Source: JAZGBC01 sp036444495
Lineage (GTDB): Bacteria; Pseudomonadota; Alphaproteobacteria; Kiloniellales; J153
Length of the DNA: 9,070 nucleotides
Direction: 5' to 3'
Assembly: GCA_036444495.1 (NCBI GenBank)
Contig: JAZGBC010000090.1
Location: 1-9,070 of the forward strand
Shown: piece by piece, positions 1 through 5,722 of the stretch
Numbering within the stretch: the first letter of the stretch is position 1
How the letters are laid out: each line of letters starts with the position of its first letter
Position numbers and translations under genes: made by a program
Notes under the pieces: generated by a model
The model's database searches: none
What the model was told of the DNA's origin: nothing
The model's input: only the letters and a program-made list of their open reading frames with translations

Positions 1-570
1 CTCGCCGACGGGGCGGCGGCGCTCTTGCTGGCGACGGCGGATTGGGCCAAGGCGAACGCGCGGGCCTGGGGCGAGCGGCCGCGCGTCGCGCTCACCGGTG
101 TGGGCTGCGCCACCGAGCGGGTGCGCCTGGGCGACCGCCCCGGGCCCTATCCGGGCCTGGCCCACTACCGGGCCAAGCGCGAGGCGGCCAAGGCGGCCTA
201 TAAGATGGCCGGCATCACGGACCCCCGGGCCGAGCTGGACGTGGCCGAGGTGGCCGACACCTATACCGGCGCCGAGCTGCAGGCCTACGAGGACCTGGGC
301 TTCTGCGACTACGGCGAGAGCGGCCCCTTGAGCGAGCGCGGTGTCTTCGACCTGGGCGGCGAGTTGCCCACCAATACCTCGGGCGGGCTGATCGGCCAGG
401 GCGCGCCGCCCGGCGCCATGGGCCTGGCGCAGGCGGTGGAGGTCACGGCGCAGCTGCGCGGCGTCTGCCCTTCGGTGCGCCAGGTGGAGGGCGCGCGCCG
501 CGGCCTGACCGACATCCACGGCGGCACGGCGAGCTTTTCGGTCGTGTCCATCCTGGAAAGGCGGGACTGA
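1..570 (+). CDS. Thiolase-superfamily protein (SCP2/lipid-transfer type), 5'-truncated by the window edge
   Basis: The reading frame is open from base 1, so this is the C-terminal 189 residues of a protein of probably about 380-400 residues; the nucleophile-cysteine domain lies outside the window. The visible part follows the C-terminal half of SCP2-type thiolases: DGAAALLLAT at the edge, then EVADTYTGAE (bases 238-267), GFCDYGE (298-318), NTSGGLIGQG (373-402) and a DIHGG turn before the last strand (511-525). Compared with SCP2 thiolases, the HDCF histidine is Ala (253-255) and the GHP histidine is Ala (403-405, GAPPGAMG), so normal Claisen chemistry is doubtful. The gene ends in TGATG, overlapping the next start by one base. 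A DUF35 partner is typical of archaeal acetyl-CoA acetyltransferases and of Ltp-type steroid aldolases. Thiolase fold is confident; the reaction is not. Confidence 0.85.
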   Translation, partial: LADGAAALLLATADWAKANARAWGERPRVALTGVGCATERVRLGDRPGPYPGLAHYRAKREAAKAAYKMAGITDPRAELDVAEVADTYTGAELQAYEDLGFCDYGESGPLSERGVFDLGGELPTNTSGGLIGQGAPPGAMGLAQAVEVTAQLRGVCPSVRQVEGARRGLTDIHGGTASFSVVSILERRD

Positions 571-1091
571 TGAGCCAGCGCGTGACCCGCAAGCTGGAGG
601 CCTTCACCGCTGAGGATCCCCTGGGACGCGCGCCCGGCGACGACCCCTGGGCCGCGTTCCGCGAGATCGAGCGCATCGAGCTGGACCTGGAGTTCCAGTT
701 CCGCCATTCCCTCGGCAAGCTCTCGCGCTTTTTCCTGGAGTTGGAAAACAGGAAACTCTTCGGCACGACATGCCCGGCCTGCGGCAAGGTCTGGATGCCG
801 CCGCGCGTGCACTGCGCCGAGGAGCTGGCGGTGACGGAGTGGACCGAGTTGCCCGGGCGCGGCACCTTGCAGGCGTCGGTCTCGAGCGCCTATACGCTGA
901 CCGGCGCCGGCGGCGCGGATCGACTGGTGCTGGGCTACGTGCGGCTGGAGGGCGCGGACACGCTGCTGCTGCAGCAGATCCGCAACTATGGGGAGGCGGC
1001 GCGCCTTGCGCCCGGCCTGCCGGTACAGGCCGTCTGGAGTGAAGACTCCGTCGGCCATCCCATGGAATCCTTCTGGTTCGAGCCGGCATAG
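570..1091 (+). CDS. DUF35 zinc-ribbon / OB-fold protein, partner of the thiolase-like protein
   Basis: A 173-residue protein with the DUF35 layout: an N-terminal helical segment (about 25-60), a rubredoxin-like zinc ribbon (68-85) and a C-terminal OB-fold (about 95-172). The ribbon shows C68-x2-C71-G and the PPR motif (77-79) followed by C82. The usual fourth ligand, three residues after C82, is Glu85, so only three cysteines remain. Proteins of this family bind thiolase-superfamily enzymes, bridging acetyl-CoA acetyltransferase and HMG-CoA synthase in archaea and forming the aldolase complex with Ltp2 in steroid-degrading actinobacteria. The start codon overlaps the preceding stop (TGATG), which implies translational coupling and fits a fixed stoichiometry with the upstream protein. 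The acyl-CoA dehydrogenase follows after 9 bases. Confidence 0.88.
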   Translation: MSQRVTRKLEAFTAEDPLGRAPGDDPWAAFREIERIELDLEFQFRHSLGKLSRFFLELENRKLFGTTCPACGKVWMPPRVHCAEELAVTEWTELPGRGTLQASVSSAYTLTGAGGADRLVLGYVRLEGADTLLLQQIRNYGEAARLAPGLPVQAVWSEDSVGHPMESFWFEPA

Positions 1092-1100
1092 GGAGGGACT

Positions 1101-2261
1101 ATGGATTTCGCCCTGAGCGAGGAGCAGCGCATGATCGTCGAGAGCCTGCGGGCTTTCGTCGAGCAGGAGCTCTATCCCCACGAGGAGGAGGTGGAGCGCG
1201 CGGGCCATGTGCGCCCGGAGCTCGCCGAGGAGATCAAGCGCAAGGCGATCGAGAAGGGCTTCTTCGCCGCCAACATGCCCGAGGAGCTGGGCGGCGGCGG
1301 GGTGGACGCGGTCACCATGGCGCTGATGAACCGGGAGCTGGGGCGGGCCAGCTATGCCCTGCAGTACCACGTCGCCCGGCCCAGCAACATCCTGCGCGCC
1401 TGCGTGGGCGATCAGGTCGAGGAGTACCTGCTGCCTACGATCCGCGGCGAGCGCCATGAATGCGTCGCCATGACCGAGCCGGAGGCGGGCTCGGACCTGC
1501 GCTCCATGCGCGCCACGGCCGTGCTCGACGGTGACGATTACGTCATCAACGGCACCAAGCATTTCATCTCCGCGGCTGACGTGGCCGACTACGTGATCCT
1601 CTTCGCCGCCAGCGGGGAGGAGCAGACCTCGCGTGGGCCGCGCAAGAAGATCACTACCTTCCTGGTCGACAAGGGGCTGCCCGGCTTCACCCTGCGCGAG
1701 GGCTACACCAGCGTCTCGCACCGCGGCTACAACAACTGCATCCTGGAGTTCGACGACTGCCGGGTGCCGGCGGGCAAGGTGCTGGGCGAGGTGCACAAGG
1801 GCTTCGACGTGGCCAACACCTGGCTCGGAGCAACGCGGCTGGAAGTGGCGGCCATGGCGCTGGGCCGCGCCTACCGGGCGCTCGAGCTGTCCACCGAATG
1901 GGCCGCGAACCGCAAGCAGTTCGGCCGGCCGGTGGGCAAGTTCCAGGGCGTCTCCTTCAAGCTGGCCGACATGGCGACCGAGCTGGCCGCGGCCGAGCTT
2001 CTGGTGCTCAACGTGGCCTGGAAGATCGACCAGGGCACGGTGACCGACCGGGACGCCGCCATGGCCAAGCTCTACGCCACCGAGATGCTCGCGCGGCTGG
2101 CGGACAACGCGGTGCAGATCCACGGCGGCATGGGGCTCATGGAGGAGTTCCCCATCGTGCGCATCTGGCGCGACGCGCGCGTCGAGCGCATCTGGGACGG
2201 CACCAGCGAGATCCAGCGCCACATCATCGCGCGCGAAATGCTGCGGCCCTTCGGAATCTAG
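1101..2261 (+). CDS. Acyl-CoA dehydrogenase (FAD-dependent)
   Basis: The 386-residue product has the normal length and architecture of the family: N-terminal helical domain, a middle beta domain with AMTEPEAGSDLRS (about 122-134) and NGTKHFIS (about 150-157), and a C-terminal four-helix domain with NRKQFGRPVGKFQ and QIHGGMGLMEEFP. It should oxidise an acyl-CoA to the 2-enoyl-CoA and pass electrons to an electron-transfer flavoprotein. The C-terminal signature reads RIWDGTSEIQRHI; the residue at the catalytic-base position of medium-chain enzymes (Glu of YEGTS) is Asp366, and the alternative isovaleryl/long-chain Glu position is Thr (GATRLEV). The start is preceded by a strong GGAGG at 1092-1096. 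It lies 9 bases after the DUF35 gene and 13 before the synthetase, so it is co-transcribed with them. The substrate cannot be told from the sequence. Confidence 0.95.
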   Translation: MDFALSEEQRMIVESLRAFVEQELYPHEEEVERAGHVRPELAEEIKRKAIEKGFFAANMPEELGGGGVDAVTMALMNRELGRASYALQYHVARPSNILRACVGDQVEEYLLPTIRGERHECVAMTEPEAGSDLRSMRATAVLDGDDYVINGTKHFISAADVADYVILFAASGEEQTSRGPRKKITTFLVDKGLPGFTLREGYTSVSHRGYNNCILEFDDCRVPAGKVLGEVHKGFDVANTWLGATRLEVAAMALGRAYRALELSTEWAANRKQFGRPVGKFQGVSFKLADMATELAAAELLVLNVAWKIDQGTVTDRDAAMAKLYATEMLARLADNAVQIHGGMGLMEEFPIVRIWRDARVERIWDGTSEIQRHIIAREMLRPFGI

Positions 2262-2264
2262 GAC

Positions 2265-2268
2265 AGGA
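2265..2268 (+). promoter_or_regulatory. Ribosome binding site supporting the GTG start at 2275
   Basis: AGGA lies six bases upstream of GTG 2275, in the 13-base gap after the dehydrogenase stop. The first residues after GTG are AEENKAAWRLD, a normal N-terminus for the synthetase family, and no in-frame ATG lies nearby. This decides the GTG start. Confidence 0.6.
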
Positions 2269-2274
2269 CAAAGA

Positions 2275-3981
2275 GTGGCCGAGGAAAACAAAGCGGCCTG
2301 GCGGCTGGACCCGGCGGCGGTGGCTGAGGTCAATCTGCGCTACGAGCCCGATACGGAGCGCTTCCGCGTCGTGGTGCCGCCGGACGCCAACATCGCCGCC
2401 GACACGGTGGGCAAGCAGGCGCGCGGGCCCCGCGCAGATCATACCGCGCTCATCTTCGAGGACGAAGACGGCGGGCTCAACTCCACGACCTACCGGGAGC
2501 TGGACGCCGCGGCCACGCGCCTGGCGGTGGGCCTGCGCGGGCTCGGTGTGGAGCGGGGCGCGCGGGTGGCGCTGCACTCGGTACAGCGGCCCGAGACCCT
2601 GATCGCGCATCTCGCCTGCTACAAGCTGGGCGCCATCGCCACCACCATCTCGCAACTGACCGGCCCGGACACGCTCGGCCATATCCTGGCCGACAGCGGC
2701 GCCCGGGTGATCGTGACGCAGGACCGGGTCTGGGACCCCTTCCGCGCCCAGCGCCCGGAGTTTACGGCGCTGGAAAGCGTCCTGGTCATGGGCGAGGCCG
2801 CGGCAGACGAGATTCCCTTCGGCGAGTTGCTGGACACGGACCCGGGCGGTTTTACGCCCGTGGCCACGGGCGCCGAGGACCCGGCCCTGCTCGTCTACAC
2901 CTCGGGCTCCACGGGCAAGCCCAAGGGCATCCTGCACGCCCACCGCATCCTGCACGCGCTCAACGCCACGCTCGAGCTCTTCTATAACCTGGAGCTGCAC
3001 GAGCCGGACCTGGTGTTCTGGACCGCGGCGGACTGGGCCTGGATCGGCGGGCTGAACGACGTAGTCTTCCCCGCGCTCACCTTCGGCCACAAGCTTGTCA
3101 TTTCGCAGCATCGCTTCGAGGCCGAGTGGGCGCTCAAATTCATGGGCCGGCACGGCGTGACCCACATGCTGCTCACGCCCACGGCCTTGAAACGCCTGGC
3201 CCAGGTGCCTGAGGCGCGCGCGAGTTACGGGCTCAAGCTGCGCACCATCTTCACCGGCGGCGAGTCCCTGCCGGGCGAGACCCACCGCCTGCTGACCGAG
3301 CGACTGGGCGCCGTGTGCAATGAGGGCTACGGCATGTCCGAGGTCAACCAGATGATCGGCAACTGCCAGAAGCTGCGTCCCATCAAGCCGGGCTCCATGG
3401 GCTGGAACCTGCCGGGGCACCGGGTCGCGCTGGTGGATGACGAGGGAAACGAAATCCCCGACGGGCAAGTGGGAGAGATCGTGGTCGGGCGCGACGATCC
3501 CACGCTGTTTCTCGGCTACTGGGGCCGGCCGGATCTGGCCGAGGAGATGCGCCTGGGCGAGGACTGGCTGCGCACTAGGGACCTGGCCTCGCGCGATTCC
3601 GACGGTTACTTCTGGTATCAGGGACGCAACGACGATTTGATCAAGAGCGCCGGCTTCCGCATCGGCCCGGCGGAAGTGGAGGAGGCCCTGCTGCAGCACC
3701 CGGCGGTTTCCGACGTGGGCGTGATCGGCGTGCCCGATACGGCGGGCGACCGCGGCATGCTGGTGAAAGCCTTTATCTGTCTGGCCGATGGCGAGGCGGC
3801 GTCGCACGCCCTGGCCGATGAGCTGCGCGCCCATGTGAAGGCGCACCTCGGCGCCTACAAGCAGCCGCGGGTGATCGAGTTCCTGGACGAGCTGCCCACC
3901 ACGAACACCGGCAAGGTCTCACGCAAGGATTTGCGCCGGAGGGATGCCGAAGCGCGCGTGGCCGCCGAAACCGCGACATGA
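2275..3981 (+). CDS. AMP-forming acyl-CoA synthetase (acetyl/medium-chain type)
   Basis: A 568-residue member of the ANL adenylate-forming superfamily, which activates a carboxylic acid to acyl-AMP with ATP and then to acyl-CoA. Core motifs run in order: YTSGSTGKPKG P-loop (208-218), TGGES (327-331), GYGMSE (351-356), TRDLA (434-438, usually TGDLA), GRNDDLIKSAGFRIGP (450-465) and the C-terminal TNTGKVSRKDLR, with Lys547 at the adenylation-lysine position. The IKSAGFRIGPAEVEE segment resembles acetyl-CoA/medium-chain (ACSM-like) enzymes. The tryptophan that restricts acetyl-CoA synthetase to C2 acids in its WWQTE motif is not present, so a larger acyl group is likely. It is the last gene of the acyl-CoA operon and probably supplies the CoA thioester used by the dehydrogenase upstream. 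Substrate unknown. Confidence 0.93.
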   Translation: MAEENKAAWRLDPAAVAEVNLRYEPDTERFRVVVPPDANIAADTVGKQARGPRADHTALIFEDEDGGLNSTTYRELDAAATRLAVGLRGLGVERGARVALHSVQRPETLIAHLACYKLGAIATTISQLTGPDTLGHILADSGARVIVTQDRVWDPFRAQRPEFTALESVLVMGEAAADEIPFGELLDTDPGGFTPVATGAEDPALLVYTSGSTGKPKGILHAHRILHALNATLELFYNLELHEPDLVFWTAADWAWIGGLNDVVFPALTFGHKLVISQHRFEAEWALKFMGRHGVTHMLLTPTALKRLAQVPEARASYGLKLRTIFTGGESLPGETHRLLTERLGAVCNEGYGMSEVNQMIGNCQKLRPIKPGSMGWNLPGHRVALVDDEGNEIPDGQVGEIVVGRDDPTLFLGYWGRPDLAEEMRLGEDWLRTRDLASRDSDGYFWYQGRNDDLIKSAGFRIGPAEVEEALLQHPAVSDVGVIGVPDTAGDRGMLVKAFICLADGEAASHALADELRAHVKAHLGAYKQPRVIEFLDELPTTNTGKVSRKDLRRRDAEARVAAETAT

Positions 3982-4057
3982 CGGCATGCGCCGGTTCGCT
4001 GGGCCGCTGGGGTCGGTGGGATTGTGGAGTTGGGGGCGCGAGGACTTGCCTCACGCT
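3982..4057. other. Convergent intergenic gap, no clear terminator
   Basis: This 76-base stretch lies between the 3' ends of the synthetase gene and the small - strand gene. I find only a 4-bp GAGG/CCTC pairing near 4040-4052 and no hairpin followed by a T run, so a rho-independent terminator is not supported here. Confidence 0.4.
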
Positions 4058-4240
4058 TTAGAGCAGGCGCGGGGGTTTGAGTTCCATCTCCGTCGCGCGC
4101 GTATCGAAGTTGGTCGCCCGTTTGCGCAGGTGCCGGGCGGCTTCCTTGTCCTTCGGCTCCAGGTGCTCGGCCTCGGTCCTCAATGCGCCGGCGGTCTGGC
4201 GCACGGCCGATACCAGTTTTGCATATTCATCCCTCCGCAT
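4058..4240 (-). CDS. Small charged helical protein of unknown function (60 aa)
   Basis: An open frame on the - strand encodes a 60-residue protein rich in Arg, Lys, Glu and Ala, predicted from composition to be helical between residues 3 and 52, with a proline break near 29 and a PPRLL end. There is no signal peptide, membrane segment or cysteine. ATG 4240 is preferred because GGGAG lies six bases upstream (4247-4251); ATG 4258 in the same frame would add six residues (MKRETS) but has only a weak GAAG upstream. The gene is divergent from the pyrimidine cluster and shares its intergenic region, including the palindrome. I recognise no family. It could be a small cytoplasmic or DNA-associated protein; a chance frame is possible, but the good ribosome site and sensible composition argue for a real gene. 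Confidence 0.5.
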   Translation of the reverse strand: MRRDEYAKLVSAVRQTAGALRTEAEHLEPKDKEAARHLRKRATNFDTRATEMELKPPRLL

Positions 4241-4246
4241 GGAGGT

Positions 4247-4251
4247 CTCCC
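4247..4251 (-). promoter_or_regulatory. Ribosome binding site choosing ATG 4240 of the small - strand gene
   Basis: On the - strand GGGAG stands six bases before ATG 4240, better spaced than anything before the alternative ATG 4258. Confidence 0.4.
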
Positions 4252-4281
4252 GTTTCATCTCTCTTCAAACAAGATCCAGGC

Positions 4282-4311
4282 TAGATACTCTTGGTTAACG
4301 AAACGTAACAA
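4282..4311 (-). promoter_or_regulatory. Weak candidate promoter for the small - strand gene
   Basis: Read on the - strand, TTGTTA (4311-4306) and TATCTA (4287-4282) are separated by 18 bases, matching the sigma-70 consensus at 4 and 3 positions. The palindrome lies directly upstream. This is a pattern match only. Confidence 0.2.
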
Positions 4312-4314
4312 AGT

Positions 4315-4338
4315 CGTGAATTTCCTGGGAAATCCACG
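4315..4338. promoter_or_regulatory. 24-bp near-perfect palindrome, candidate operator
   Basis: The left arm CGTGAATTTCC (4315-4325) and the right arm GGAAATCCACG (4328-4338) flank a two-base centre (TG). Ten of eleven positions are complementary; the only mismatch is A4319 against C4334. The length, symmetry and position in the divergent intergenic region suggest a site for a dimeric helix-turn-helix regulator. The centre is about 85 bases upstream of the inferred rightward transcription start and next to the weak leftward promoter. No T run follows, so it is not a terminator. The regulator is not encoded in the window. Confidence 0.55.
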
Positions 4339-4375
4339 CGCGAGAGGCGGCTTCTTCCGCTGCGGGCGAATGGGT

Positions 4376-4405
4376 TTGTGAGGCAGCCGGGTTGTGGCGT
4401 AGAAT
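4376..4405 (+). promoter_or_regulatory. Candidate sigma-70-like promoter of the pyrimidine cluster
   Basis: TTGTGA (4376-4381) and TAGAAT (4400-4405) are separated by 18 bases; the -10 box differs from TATAAT at one position and the -35 box matches TTGACA at four. Transcription would start near 4412, giving a leader of about 50 bases before ATG 4462. Confidence 0.4.
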
Positions 4406-4414
4406 CGGCGTTTT

Positions 4415-4443
4415 TCCCGGCCCCGGGGGCAAGGCAACCGGGA
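4415..4443 (+). other. GC-rich leader with two alternative pairings
   Basis: In the inferred 5' leader CCCGG (4416-4420) can pair with CCGGG at 4423-4427 (only two bases between, so more likely a DNA palindrome) or, as TCCCGG (4415-4420), with CCGGGA at 4438-4443 (17-base loop). The ribosome site GGGAG near 4454-4458 is outside both. It is too short for a known riboswitch class, and a role is not shown. Confidence 0.2.
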
Positions 4444-4461
4444 CGGAATGGACGGGAGCGA

Positions 4462-5721
4462 ATGACCGAGATCAGGCGACCGCCGAAGCACATCGTGCTG
4501 ACCTCGCACCCGCGCGGCGGCGACAAGCGCAATCCCATCAACTGGGGCGCGGCGGACCCGCGCGAGCGCGGACCCGTGATCGGCTCCCTGACCGACCCGG
4601 CCAAGCGCAACGTGATCGGCGCCCATTCCGGCTCCTACGCGCTCTACCGGGCGCTCGCTATCGCCGCGGGCAGCCTCTCGCCCCTGCACAAGCCGGACCT
4701 GACCGATACGGCCCCGATCACGCCCATCGGCCCGCATCCGCAGTGGTCCGATCCGGACAAGATCGTTTCCCTCGATCCTTACGGCCATGTGGCGGGGGAG
4801 GTTTTCAAGGACTTGATCGCCGAAGGGCTGGACATCCGCCCCACGATCGCGGTGACCAAGGCGCGCCTGACCGTGCCGGAGTTCAAGGCCGAGATGAGCG
4901 CCGGGCGTCTGGTGCCGGATGGCAAGATCGTCCTGGAGAGCGGCGAGATCAACTGCACCAAGGCGGCGATCGAGCCGGTCTGGCACCTGCCGGGCGTGGC
5001 CAAGCGCTGCGGCATCGGCGAACAGGACCTGCGCCGCTCTTTGTTCGAGCACACCGGCGGCATGTTTCCCGAGCTGGTCACCCGGCCCGACCTGAAGGTC
5101 TTCCTGCCGCCGATCGGCGGCCTCACCATGTATATCTTCGGCGATCTCGACGCGATCGCCGATCCCAAGCGCCAGCTGGCCTGCCGCGTGCACGACGAAT
5201 GCAACGGCTCCGACGTCTTCGGCTCGAACATCTGCACCTGCCGGCCCTATCTGGTGCACGGCATCGACATCTGCGTGCGCAGCGCGCAGGAGGGCGGGGC
5301 GGGGCTCATCGTCTATAACCGCAAGGAAGGCCGCGCGCTGGGCGAGGTCACCAAGTTCCTGGTTTATAACGCGCGCAAGCGCCATGCGGGCGGCGACACG
5401 GCGGACGCCTATTTCGAGCGTACCGAATGCGTGGCCGGCGTACAGGACGTTCGCTTTCAGGAACTCATGTCCGACTCCCTGCACTGGCTCGGCATCACGC
5501 GCATCGACCGCTTCGTCTCCATGAGCAATTTGAAGTATGACGCCATCGTGCGTCAGGGCATCGAGGTCGTTGAGCGCGTCTCGATCCCCGACGAACTCAT
5601 TCCCGAGGACGCCCGGGTCGAGATGGAGGCCAAGAAGGCCGCCGGCTACTTCACCGGGGAGCCTGCGCCCGACGCCGATGCGCTTGCCGGGACCAAGGGG
5701 CGGGGCTTTCGCGAGTATTGA
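4462..5721 (+). CDS. urc1: Urc1-type GTP cyclohydrolase II-like protein of uracil catabolism
   Basis: A 419-residue protein whose C-terminal part (about 235-376) is homologous to GTP cyclohydrolase II (RibA). Zinc ligands C247, C258 and C260 keep the exact spacing of E. coli RibA C54/C65/C67; R242, E289, R291, Y302, D329 and R331 align with RibA R49, E92, R94, Y105, D126 and R128. The segment after that differs: RibA TNNPKK becomes SMSNLK (353-358). An N-terminal extension of about 200 residues, absent from RibA, begins HIVLTSHPRGGDKRNP. This layout is that of fungal Urc1/Urg1, a step of uracil degradation thought to open the pyrimidine ring after conversion to UMP. The next gene is DUF1688 (Urc4) and upp follows, supporting that role over riboflavin synthesis. 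ATG 4462 is chosen for GGGAG just upstream and the family-like N-terminus; the frame is open 84 bases further upstream. Confidence 0.92.
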   Translation: MTEIRRPPKHIVLTSHPRGGDKRNPINWGAADPRERGPVIGSLTDPAKRNVIGAHSGSYALYRALAIAAGSLSPLHKPDLTDTAPITPIGPHPQWSDPDKIVSLDPYGHVAGEVFKDLIAEGLDIRPTIAVTKARLTVPEFKAEMSAGRLVPDGKIVLESGEINCTKAAIEPVWHLPGVAKRCGIGEQDLRRSLFEHTGGMFPELVTRPDLKVFLPPIGGLTMYIFGDLDAIADPKRQLACRVHDECNGSDVFGSNICTCRPYLVHGIDICVRSAQEGGAGLIVYNRKEGRALGEVTKFLVYNARKRHAGGDTADAYFERTECVAGVQDVRFQELMSDSLHWLGITRIDRFVSMSNLKYDAIVRQGIEVVERVSIPDELIPEDARVEMEAKKAAGYFTGEPAPDADALAGTKGRGFREY

Positions 5722-5722
5722 T

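Noticed and set aside
309..2333. 674-codon open frame on the - strand opposite the thiolase-like, DUF35 and dehydrogenase genes
   Set aside because: It crosses three well-supported genes, and its translation is low-complexity with no recognisable domain. Long antisense frames are expected in DNA with G+C-rich third positions.
2224..3846. 540-codon - strand frame opposite the acyl-CoA synthetase
   Set aside because: Same cause: an antisense shadow of a gene with clear motifs, with no family signature of its own.
4294..4309. GTTA-N8-TAAC inverted repeat as a second operator
   Set aside because: Only four complementary base pairs with mismatches in the centre; such a short match is expected by chance, unlike the 24-bp palindrome next to it.
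4378..4461. Extension of urc1 to an earlier ATG at 4378
   Set aside because: It would overlap the candidate promoter and add 28 residues unlike the family N-terminus; ATG 4462 has a ribosome site directly upstream.
4462..5721. Riboflavin biosynthesis RibA (GTP cyclohydrolase II proper)
   Set aside because: The N-terminal extension, the changed segment after the active site and the DUF1688/upp neighbours indicate the Urc1 group, and no other rib gene is nearby.
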